Source: a candidate division Zixibacteria bacterium RBG_16_43_9 (GTDB taxonomy: Bacteria > Zixibacteria > MSB-5A5 > RBG-16-43-9). From it: a stretch of 6,089 bases of DNA. Positions 1 to 4,461 of the stretch are shown here, one piece after another; positions within the stretch are counted from its first letter, which is position 1, and each line of letters opens with the position of its first letter. The position numbers were made by a program, and so were the translations under genes. Where the stretch lies: assembly GCA_001775355.1 (NCBI GenBank), contig MEWM01000125.1, forward strand, positions 15,619-21,707, read 5' to 3'. Below the pieces are notes generated by a model. It was given only the letters and a program-made list of their open reading frames with translations. It was not told where the DNA came from and made no database searches.

Positions 1-456
1 TTTTATGCAGATGGTGCCTGGACTTTTCCAGTCGGGGAAATCTCAAATCAGTCTAAGAGACTTTTAGAAGTGACTCTTGAATCTCTGGAAGCAGGAATAT
101 CTCAGTCAATTGCTGGAAATCGTTTAGGTGATATATCCTATGCGGTTCAGTCTGTGGCTGAGAGAAATGGTTTTTCAGTGGTCAGGGATTTAACCGGGCA
201 CGGTATAGGCAGACATATGCATGAAGACCCTCCGGTTCCTAATTTCGGAAGTCCGGGGACCGGTTTGTTGCTGAAAGAGGGCATGATTTTGGCGATTGAG
301 CCGATGGTTAATGCCGGAGGTTATGAGATTAAAACTCTGGAGGATAACTGGACTGTGGTCACTTTGGATGGTTCCCTTTCTGCTCATTTTGAGCATACAG
401 TTGCTATTACTCAAAACGGAGCAGAGAGTTTAACTCTTCCAGAGGAGCCTTTTTAG
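1..456 (+). CDS. map: Type I methionine aminopeptidase, C-terminal 151 residues (5' end outside window)
   Basis: This enzyme removes the initiator Met from nascent proteins in the cytosol using a two-metal centre. The reading frame is open from base 1, so the gene starts upstream. A GTG at base 70 is an internal Val, not the start, because family-typical sequence (DGAWTFPVGEIS) lies before it. Four of the five usual metal ligands are visible: Asp4 of the fragment (E. coli Asp108), His67 in GHGIG, Glu100 in AIEPM and Glu131 in HFEHT. The substrate-contacting His74 in HMHEDP is also present. The first Asp ligand and roughly 100 N-terminal residues of the usual ~250 are missing because of the window edge. 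The stop lies 6 nt before infA. A map-infA pair within the ribosomal cluster is common in bacteria (typically secY-adk-map-infA-rpmJ), so the upstream neighbours are probably secY and adk, though these are not visible. Confidence 0.97.
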   Translation, partial: FYADGAWTFPVGEISNQSKRLLEVTLESLEAGISQSIAGNRLGDISYAVQSVAERNGFSVVRDLTGHGIGRHMHEDPPVPNFGSPGTGLLLKEGMILAIEPMVNAGGYEIKTLEDNWTVVTLDGSLSAHFEHTVAITQNGAESLTLPEEPF

Positions 457-462
457 GACTAT

Positions 463-681
463 ATGGCTAAAGAAGAACTTATTCAGGTTGACGGTAAAGT
501 GGTTGAGCCTCTACCCAATGCTATGTTCAGGGTGGAACTGGAAAATGGACATATTGTCTTAGCGCACATATCAGGAAAGATGAGGATGCATTTTATTAAG
601 ATTTTGCCGGGTGACAAGGTGACAGTCGAGCTGTCACCGTATGATTTGTCGAGAGGAAGGATTGTATATCGTTACAAATGA
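463..681 (+). CDS. infA: Translation initiation factor IF-1
   Basis: IF-1 binds the A site of the 30S subunit during initiation and works with IF-2 and IF-3. The product is 72 residues, the standard bacterial length, and forms a single S1-like OB fold. Recognisable family blocks are [20 protein letters not shown] at the N-terminus, [18 protein letters not shown] in the middle and [18 protein letters not shown] at the end. The ATG lies 6 nt after the map stop. The only ribosome-binding-like sequence is a weak AGGA at 455-458, which overlaps the map stop codon, plus a more distant AGAGGAG at 441-447. Translation is therefore probably coupled to map. Nothing looks damaged. An 8-bp perfect inverted repeat (618-625 / 631-638) lies inside the conserved [10 protein letters not shown] coding block and may simply follow from that codon sequence. 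Confidence 0.98.
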   Translation: MAKEELIQVDGKVVEPLPNAMFRVELENGHIVLAHISGKMRMHFIKILPGDKVTVELSPYDLSRGRIVYRYK

Positions 682-685
682 TAGA

Positions 686-720
686 AGGTCACAGGTCGTA
701 AGTGGTAGGTAATAGGTTAA
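686..720 (+). repeat. Tandem heptanucleotide array, five units (AGGTNNT type)
   Basis: Five contiguous 7-bp units in exact register: AGGTCAC, AGGTCGT, AAGTGGT, AGGTAAT, AGGTTAA. The array fills most of the 55-nt infA-rpmJ gap. It starts 4 nt after the infA stop and ends just before the rpmJ ribosome binding site. The first four positions (AGGT) are conserved and the last three vary. The same unit recurs between rpsK and rpsD. No function can be read from it; it could be a degenerate microsatellite or a fragment of a dispersed intergenic repeat family. Confidence 0.75.
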
Positions 721-736
721 AAAAAGAGGAAATAAT

Positions 737-850
737 ATGAAGGTAAGAAGTTCGGTTAAGGTGAGATGCGAAAAATGTAAGGTGGTCAAAAGAAAGGGCG
801 CGATAATGATTATCTGCCCGAATCCAAAACACAAACAGAGACAAGGTTAA
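737..850 (+). CDS. rpmJ: 50S ribosomal protein L36
   Basis: A 37-residue product ([20 protein letters not shown] at the N-terminus), short enough to be missed by ORF length filters. L36 binds 23S rRNA in the large subunit and is stabilised by one zinc ion. The ligands are all present as Cys11-X2-Cys14-X12-Cys27-X4-His32, so this is the zinc-binding (C+) form. The length matches typical L36 (37-38 residues) and the C-terminal [10 protein letters not shown] is family-typical. The ATG at 737 has AGAGGA at 725-730 with 6-nt spacing. It sits between infA and rpsM, its standard place. The preceding gap carries the heptad array. Confidence 0.97.
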   Translation: MKVRSSVKVRCEKCKVVKRKGAIMIICPNPKHKQRQG

Positions 851-862
851 TTATTTTTATTA

Positions 863-920
863 TGAGGTAGGTAGCTCAGATTATATAAATTTTAATCTGT
901 ATCTTAGAGGAGGTCTAAAG
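863..920 (+). promoter_or_regulatory. Possible rpsM translational operator: two tandem hairpins, second with Shine-Dalgarno in loop
   Basis: The 70-nt rpmJ-rpsM gap contains a perfect 7-bp inverted repeat, CAGATTA (877-883) and TAATCTG (893-899), with a 9-nt AT-only loop. Four bases downstream a second inverted repeat, TTAGA (904-908) and TCTAA (914-918), encloses exactly GGAGG (909-913), the ribosome binding core of rpsM. These matches are read directly from the sequence. In E. coli the alpha operon is controlled at this same place, upstream of rpsM, by S4 binding a structured leader. That this leader acts similarly is an inference. The stems are short and AT-rich, so stability is modest and chance is possible. 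Confidence 0.4.
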
Positions 921-1322
921 TTGGCAAGAATTGCAGGTGTGGATTTACCGAAGGATAAAAGGATTGAGGTGGGATTAACCTATATTTATGGGATTGGTCA
1001 TACCTCGGCTAAAAAGATTCTTGAGAAAACCAAAGTCAGTCCGGATACCCGTGTCAAGGATTTGACTGAGGATAATATCGCCAAGCTCAGGTCGGTTATT
1101 GAATCTGAGTATAAGGTAGAAGGTGCCTTGAGAAGTGAAGTGATGATGAATATCAAACGGCTGATAGACATCGGTTGCTATCGTGGATTAAGACATCGCC
1201 GGGGTCTTCCGGTAAGAGGACAGAGGACCAAGACTAATGCCCGTACCAGAAAAGGTCCCAGAAAAACCGTGGGAACCAGAAAGGCAGCCGCAGCCAAGGC
1301 AGCAGCAGCGCCCCGTAAATAA
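921..1322 (+). CDS. rpsM: 30S ribosomal protein S13
   Basis: S13 sits in the head of the small subunit and contacts 16S rRNA, the P-site tRNA and S19. The product is 133 residues. It starts [19 protein letters not shown], which is typical, followed by the helix-two-turn-helix region [14 protein letters not shown] (21-34) and the strongly conserved basic segment [20 protein letters not shown] (88-107) with ARTRKGPRK after it. The start is TTG at 921, fixed by the conserved N-terminus and by AGAGGAGG at 906-913 (7-nt spacing). The tail after GPRK is an Ala/Lys-rich extension (residues 118-133, with two AAAA runs), longer than in E. coli S13 (118 residues) and probably a flexible tail near the P site. 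rpsK follows after 24 nt. Confidence 0.98.
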   Translation: MARIAGVDLPKDKRIEVGLTYIYGIGHTSAKKILEKTKVSPDTRVKDLTEDNIAKLRSVIESEYKVEGALRSEVMMNIKRLIDIGCYRGLRHRRGLPVRGQRTKTNARTRKGPRKTVGTRKAAAAKAAAAPRK

Positions 1323-1346
1323 GCTAAACCTTTAAGGAGAAAAAAA

Positions 1347-1739
1347 ATGGCAGAAGAAGTCAAGAAGCCAGTCAAGAAAAAAGTTAAGAAAGCCGAGTCA
1401 TCCGGAATTGCCCATATCCAGGCGACTTTCAACAATACTATCGTCACGATAACTGATACTCGTGGAAACGTGATCGCCTGGTCCTCCGCCGGGAAAAGCG
1501 GGTTTAAGGGGTCAAAAAAGAGTACTCCATTTGCCGCCGGAATTGCAGCCGATGCCACGGCCAAAATAGCCTTAGAATCAGGAGTCAGGAGAGTGGAAGT
1601 CTGGGTTAAGGGTCCAGGCGCGGGCAGAGAAGCAGCAGTAAGGTCTTTGCAATCTGCAGGGCTGGAGGTTACATCCATACGCGACGTAACCCCGATTCCG
1701 CACAACGGATGCCGGCCTCCGAAAAGGAGAAGAGTGTAA
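1347..1739 (+). CDS. rpsK: 30S ribosomal protein S11
   Basis: S11 lies on the platform of the small subunit next to S6/S18 and the 690 loop of 16S rRNA. The product is 130 residues, the usual length. A Lys-rich N-terminal tail (residues 6-15) precedes the conserved core: [20 protein letters not shown] (22-41), [20 protein letters not shown] (45-64), [13 protein letters not shown] (85-97) and the signature end [17 protein letters not shown] (114-130). The ATG at 1347 has AAGGAG at 1334-1339 with 7-nt spacing. The downstream gap to rpsD, 85 nt, is the longest within the operon and contains the inverted heptad array. Confidence 0.98.
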   Translation: MAEEVKKPVKKKVKKAESSGIAHIQATFNNTIVTITDTRGNVIAWSSAGKSGFKGSKKSTPFAAGIAADATAKIALESGVRRVEVWVKGPGAGREAAVRSLQSAGLEVTSIRDVTPIPHNGCRPPKRRRV

Positions 1740-1746
1740 GAAAAAA

Positions 1747-1804
1747 AGGTGATAGGTGATAGGTTGTAGGTGGTAGGGTCCCTACCACCCGTCACCTATG
1801 ACCT
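1747..1804 (+). repeat. Inverted heptanucleotide array forming a long hairpin ahead of rpsD
   Basis: On the + strand four units run head to tail (AGGTGAT, AGGTGAT, AGGTTGT, AGGTGGT; 1747-1774). The second half then carries the same kind of unit on the opposite strand: ATGACCT (1798-1804), GTCACCT (1791-1797) and ACCACCC (1784-1790). The two halves are symmetric about base 1779. The inner arms GGTGGTAGGG (1769-1778) and CCCTACCACC (1780-1789) are perfect, and the outer arms 1754-1764 and 1794-1804 pair with a single mismatch. A few wobble or mismatched positions lie between them. An RNA copy would fold into a hairpin about 51 nt long, followed by a T-rich run (1804-1811) and then the rpsD ribosome binding site (AAGGAG, 1814-1819). 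It could act as an RNA processing, stability or attenuation element; that is inference. Confidence 0.8.
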
Positions 1805-1824
1805 TTATTTTAGAAGGAGATAAG

Positions 1825-2454
1825 ATGGCAAGATATGTTGGTCCAAGCTGTAAAGTCTGCAGAAGAGAAGGAGAGAAACTTTTTCTCAAAGGAACTAAAT
1901 GCTCAAGCGACAAATGCACTTTTGACAAAAGAGGGTATGCTCCCGGTGAGCACGGGCAGACCAGACGCCGCAAAAGCTCAGAATATTCACTGCGTTTAAG
2001 GGAAAAGCAGAAGGTAAAAAGTATCTACGGTCTTCTGGAACAGCAGTTCAGAAACTATTTTCTCAAGGCAGAGAGAGAAAAAGGAGTCACCGGAGAAAAG
2101 CTTTTACAGCTTTTAGAGTGCAGACTGGATAATTTAGTCTATCGTCTGGGATTTGCCCCTTCCCGTAAGACTGCACGCCAGTTAGTCCTTCACCGGCACT
2201 TTCTGATAAACAACCGGATAGTGAATATACCTTCTTATCAAGTCAGGCCAAAAGACATTATCTCGGTAAAGGAGAAAAGCCGAAGCTTGGATATCATCCA
2301 TACCTCGTTAAGAGAAGCCGGCCGGGGGACAGAGTTTCCCTGGCTGAGGTTAGACAAGGCTCACCTGCAAGGAGAGCTTTTAGAAAGACCCAAGCGACTG
2401 GACATACCATTGATGGTCCAGGAGCAGTTAGTGGTAGAATATTATTCAAGATAA
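1825..2454 (+). CDS. rpsD: 30S ribosomal protein S4, zinc-binding form
   Basis: S4 is a primary 16S rRNA-binding protein that nucleates assembly of the small subunit body; in many bacteria it also represses its own operon. The product from ATG 1825 is 209 residues, like Thermus S4. Cys9-X2-Cys12-X13-Cys26-X4-Cys31 forms the N-terminal zinc site of the C+ type. The conserved YAPGEHGQ (38-45) follows, and an S4 RNA-binding domain spans about 98-162 (CRLDNLVYRLGFAPSRKTAR onward). A start at ATG 1798 would add nine residues (MTFILEGDK). I rejected it because it lies inside the inverted repeat, lacks a ribosome binding site and is not family-like. ATG 1825 has AAGGAG at 1814-1819 and gives the standard MARYVGPSCK. 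The location between rpsK and rpoA matches the proteobacterial-type alpha operon, in contrast to Bacillus, where rpsD is elsewhere. Confidence 0.97.
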   Translation: MARYVGPSCKVCRREGEKLFLKGTKCSSDKCTFDKRGYAPGEHGQTRRRKSSEYSLRLREKQKVKSIYGLLEQQFRNYFLKAEREKGVTGEKLLQLLECRLDNLVYRLGFAPSRKTARQLVLHRHFLINNRIVNIPSYQVRPKDIISVKEKSRSLDIIHTSLREAGRGTEFPWLRLDKAHLQGELLERPKRLDIPLMVQEQLVVEYYSR

Positions 2455-2468
2455 GTTTAACTTGTCTC

Positions 2469-2511
2469 TTTTTCCTTTCCCGCCGCAGGCGGGATGCAGG
2501 AAGGAGGAAAA
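2469..2511 (+). promoter_or_regulatory. Hairpin in the rpsD-rpoA gap that may mask the rpoA ribosome binding site
   Basis: A perfect 7-bp stem, TCCCGCC (2478-2484) with GGCGGGA (2488-2494), closes on a 3-nt GCA loop. Outside it TTCCT (2472-2476) can pair with AGGAA (2498-2502). Alternatively TTTTCC (2470-2475) can pair with GGAAAA (2506-2511). Either outer helix would cover part of the rpoA ribosome binding site AAGGAGG (2501-2507), which sits 9 nt before ATG 2517. The pairings are seen directly. A role in lowering rpoA translation, or in RNA processing, is inferred. There is no T run after the stem, so it does not look like a terminator. Confidence 0.5.
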
Positions 2512-2516
2512 TATAT

Positions 2517-3503
2517 ATGAAATTAAAAAGCTTGCAAATGCCCAAAGAGGCAATGATAGATCAAAGCACTTTTGCCAAAAATTATACCAAGTTCATAATC
2601 GAGCCGCTGGAAAGGGGCTTTGGAATAACTCTGGGGAACGCCTTGAGAAGGACTTTGCTTTCCTCCATTCAGGGCGCAGCTCCAATCTCCCTTAGAATCG
2701 ACGGGGTCCTGCATGAGTTCTCCACTATTCCAGGAGTTTATGAGGATGTCACCGAAATTGTGCTTAATGTCAAGCAGATCAGAGTGAAGCTGCTGGGCGA
2801 CGAGCCCAAAACTATTGCCCTGGATGTCCAGAAGAAGAAGGATTACAAGGCTGGTGATCTAAAGGCAGATCCAGAAGTAGAAATCTTAAATCCGGAACAG
2901 CATATCGTCACTCTGACAGATGAAAACAAACTGAAGCTGGAAATCGAGATAGGATCAGGCAGAGGTTATGTTCCAGCCGAACAGAATAGAAAACCAGAGT
3001 CCCCGGTTGGCACCATCTTTCTGGATGCTTTCTTTTCTCCGGTGACCAAGGTGAACTTCTGGGTGGAGAATACCCGGGTAGGCCAGCGTACCGATTTCGA
3101 TAAATTATTCTTAGAGGTCTGGACAGACGGAAGTATAACTCCAGAAGATGCTCTGGGACTGGCTTCCAGGATATTGAAAGACCATCTCCAGCTTTTCATC
3201 AAAAAGGATGAGGTGATAGAGATGGCGCCAGAAGAGGTAGTGGACGAGGAGGTGCTGAAGATAAGAAACCTCCTGAGGACCAAAGTGGATGATTTAGAGC
3301 TTTCAGTCAGGTCCTCCAACTGCCTGCGTGCGGCCAACATCCAGACTCTGGAGGATCTGGTGAAAAAGACTGAATCCGAGATGCTGAAATACCGGAATTT
3401 CGGCAGGAAGTCACTGACCGAGCTCACCAATATCCTGTCTAAACTGGGTTTATCCTTTGGAATGGATGTGGAGAAGTATAAGGAACCAGTGAAGAAAGCA
3501 TAA
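2517..3503 (+). CDS. rpoA: DNA-directed RNA polymerase subunit alpha
   Basis: Alpha dimerises to scaffold assembly of beta and beta' and, through its C-terminal domain, contacts promoter UP elements and activators. The product is 328 residues (E. coli 329). The N-terminal domain includes the dimerisation block LERGFGITLGNALRRTLLSS (31-50), followed by PGVYEDVTEIVLNVK (72-86). An acidic linker (EEVVDEEV, about 239-246) leads to the C-terminal domain with LELSVRSSNCLRAANI, and Arg265, Asn268 and Cys269 fall at the E. coli DNA-binding positions. The NFGRKSLTEL block follows, with GLSFGMDV near the end. The ATG at 2517 has AAGGAGG at 2501-2507 with rather long 9-nt spacing, possibly structured. 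Intact DNA-contact residues suggest UP-element recognition is retained. It is followed after 32 nt by rplQ, the usual partner. Confidence 0.98.
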   Translation: MKLKSLQMPKEAMIDQSTFAKNYTKFIIEPLERGFGITLGNALRRTLLSSIQGAAPISLRIDGVLHEFSTIPGVYEDVTEIVLNVKQIRVKLLGDEPKTIALDVQKKKDYKAGDLKADPEVEILNPEQHIVTLTDENKLKLEIEIGSGRGYVPAEQNRKPESPVGTIFLDAFFSPVTKVNFWVENTRVGQRTDFDKLFLEVWTDGSITPEDALGLASRILKDHLQLFIKKDEVIEMAPEEVVDEEVLKIRNLLRTKVDDLELSVRSSNCLRAANIQTLEDLVKKTESEMLKYRNFGRKSLTELTNILSKLGLSFGMDVEKYKEPVKKA

Positions 3504-3535
3504 GCGGAGAATATTTTTATATAAAAGGATAGAAA

Positions 3536-3964
3536 ATGAGACACGGAAGAACAGTTATTAAGTTAAGCCGTAATAAAAGTCATCGGGAGGCGATGCTATC
3601 TAATATGTCAGCCTCGATCCTGGAGCATATTCAGGTTCGCACTACTCTGGCCAAAGCCCGTGCAGTTAAAAGATGGACTGACTATCTGGTCTCTCTGGGT
3701 AAAAGAGGGGATCTGTATTCCCGACGATTAGCTTTTAGAGTACTAAAAAACAGAAAATTAGTGAAAAAGCTTTTTGATGAAATAGCTCCTAAACTTACGA
3801 CTCGTCAAGGTGGTTACACCAAGGTTCTAAGGCTCGGATACCGTCAGGGGGACGGGGCGAAAATGGCGGTGGTTCAGCTTTTAGTCGAAAAACCTAAGAT
3901 TGAGAAAAAGAAGAAGGGAGAAAAAGATGAAAAGGAAAAAAGCCGAAAAGAAGAAAAAAACTAA
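3536..3964 (+). CDS. rplQ: 50S ribosomal protein L17 with charged C-terminal tail
   Basis: L17 binds 23S rRNA near the exit-tunnel side of the large subunit. The 142-residue product has the standard core to about residue 118: MRHGRTVIKLSRNKSHREAM (1-20), the TTLAKARAVKR segment, GDLYSRRLAFRVLKN, and KKLFDEIAPK with RQGGYTKVLRLGYRQGD. From about residue 119 it becomes a Lys/Glu tail (EKKKKGEKDEKEKSRKEEKN, 123-142) not found in short L17 proteins. The ATG at 3536 has AAAGGA at 3524-3529 with 6-nt spacing. The gene ends in AAAAAAAC-TAA, and its last 38 nt overlap the next ORF in another frame. Because the tail and that ORF have the same kind of composition, the annotated stop could reflect an indel in the A run, with the true L17 being longer. 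Confidence 0.95.
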   Translation: MRHGRTVIKLSRNKSHREAMLSNMSASILEHIQVRTTLAKARAVKRWTDYLVSLGKRGDLYSRRLAFRVLKNRKLVKKLFDEIAPKLTTRQGGYTKVLRLGYRQGDGAKMAVVQLLVEKPKIEKKKKGEKDEKEKSRKEEKN

Positions 3965-4253
3965 GAAAAACAAGCCGACCAAGAAAATAAAAAAAGTAAA
4001 GAAGAGCAAAGAAAAACCCGGGAAGACTGTTAAGATCATAGGAGAGAAGAAAGAAAGCAAAAAGACAAGGAAACTGGATGAAAAGCTTTTAGAGGACATT
4101 CTGCAGGAAAAGGAGCTGGAGGGAGTGGAGGAAGTTCATCCAGAGGAAGGAGAGTGGGAAGGCGAGGAATGGGAGGAGGAAGAAGGGTTGGGCGAGGGTG
4201 AGGAGGAGATCAAAGATGATCTCTTAGGTGAAGAGGGAAGAGAAGTTCCATAG
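3927..4253 (+). CDS. Hypothetical 108-residue Lys-block/Glu-block protein, or frameshifted L17 tail
   Basis: I do not recognise a family. Residues 1-49 carry 27 Lys/Arg and only 4 acidic residues; residues 50-108 carry 28 Asp/Glu and only 4 Lys/Arg. The charge therefore switches sharply at about residue 50. Two Trp in a GEWEGEEWEEEEG stretch are the only aromatics. No signal peptide, membrane segment or Cys is present, and the protein is probably disordered. The ATG at 3927 has AAGGGAG (3914-3920) at 6-nt spacing, which supports an independent start coupled to rplQ. A TTG at 3900 is also in frame but has no obvious ribosome binding site. Alternatively it is the C-terminal extension of L17, separated by a one-base indel or a programmed +1 shift near the A run at 3954-3960. 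It is the last ORF before the terminator. The function is unknown; rRNA contact by the basic half is only a guess. Confidence 0.6.
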   Translation: MKRKKAEKKKKTKKNKPTKKIKKVKKSKEKPGKTVKIIGEKKESKKTRKLDEKLLEDILQEKELEGVEEVHPEEGEWEGEEWEEEEGLGEGEEEIKDDLLGEEGREVP

Positions 4254-4279
4254 CATGGAAAAATAAACCGTTTTTTGTC

Positions 4280-4308
4280 AGGCAATCTTTTTCGAGATTG
4301 CCTTTTTG
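4280..4308 (+). terminator. Intrinsic (Rho-independent) terminator of the ribosomal operon
   Basis: A perfect 9-bp stem, AGGCAATCT (4280-4288) and AGATTGCCT (4295-4303), encloses a 6-nt loop (TTTTCG) and is followed by TTTTTGATTT. It lies 27 nt after the stop of the last charged ORF and faces the same way as the operon, so it marks the operon end and separates it from the exported-protein gene. Confidence 0.9.
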
Positions 4309-4358
4309 ATTTATGGCATTATTATATATTGGTTTTATAGCTCGATTAACGGAGAAGA

Positions 4359-4387
4359 TTGAAGGATAATTAAATTTATTTTAAACT
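4359..4387 (+). promoter_or_regulatory. Candidate sigma-70-type promoter for the downstream exported-protein gene
   Basis: TTGAAG at 4359-4364 (4 of 6 to TTGACA) and TAAACT at 4382-4387 (4 of 6 to TATAAT) are separated by 17 nt in the AT-rich gap 4309-4461. A start of transcription near 4394 would leave a leader of roughly 70 nt. The matches are weak and AT-rich sequence produces such hits by chance. A promoter somewhere in this gap is expected because a terminator precedes it, but this exact site is uncertain. I see no operator or riboswitch in the rest of the gap. Confidence 0.25.
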
Positions 4388-4461
4388 TTATTTAATGTTC
4401 AGGGTCAAACATAAATAAGAGGTTAGGTTTATTCAACTCAGTTTTTCTTTCGGAGGTAGAG

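Noticed and set aside
70..72. GTG as start of a short map gene
   Set aside because: The frame is open to base 1 with conserved methionine aminopeptidase sequence, including a metal-binding Asp, before the GTG.
1178..1795. 205-codon open frame on the minus strand across the rpsM-rpsK junction
   Set aside because: It lies antisense to two certain ribosomal protein genes, has no recognisable domain and crosses the palindromic gap; its openness follows from codon composition.
1747..1804. Repeat arrays as a CRISPR
   Set aside because: Units are 7 bp with no spacers and no cas genes nearby.
1798..1824. Upstream ATG for rpsD adding nine residues
   Set aside because: The ATG is part of the inverted heptad array and has no ribosome binding site; ATG 1825 has AAGGAG and the conserved MARYVGP start.
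2462..2695. 77-codon + strand frame overlapping the start of rpoA
   Set aside because: It begins in the leader, has no ribosome binding site and runs out of frame through a conserved part of rpoA.
2966..3544. 192-codon minus-strand frame opposite rpoA
   Set aside because: Shadow of a certain rpoA gene; Ser/Phe-rich composition with no family resemblance.
3881..4099. Minus-strand frame with a very hydrophobic Phe/Leu-rich product that looks like a membrane protein
   Set aside because: It is the reverse complement of Lys codon runs (AAA/AAG give TTT/CTT), so the hydrophobicity is an artefact of the Lys-rich + strand genes.
4246..4260. TTCCAT-AGC-ATGGAA hairpin over the stop of the charged ORF as a terminator
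   Set aside because: Only 6 bp and AT-rich, followed by AAATAAACC and not by a T run; the stronger terminator lies just downstream at 4280.
4371..4396. AT-rich imperfect palindrome (TTAAAT ... ATTTAA) as an operator
   Set aside because: In a stretch of nearly pure A/T such short arms are expected by chance; no supporting context.
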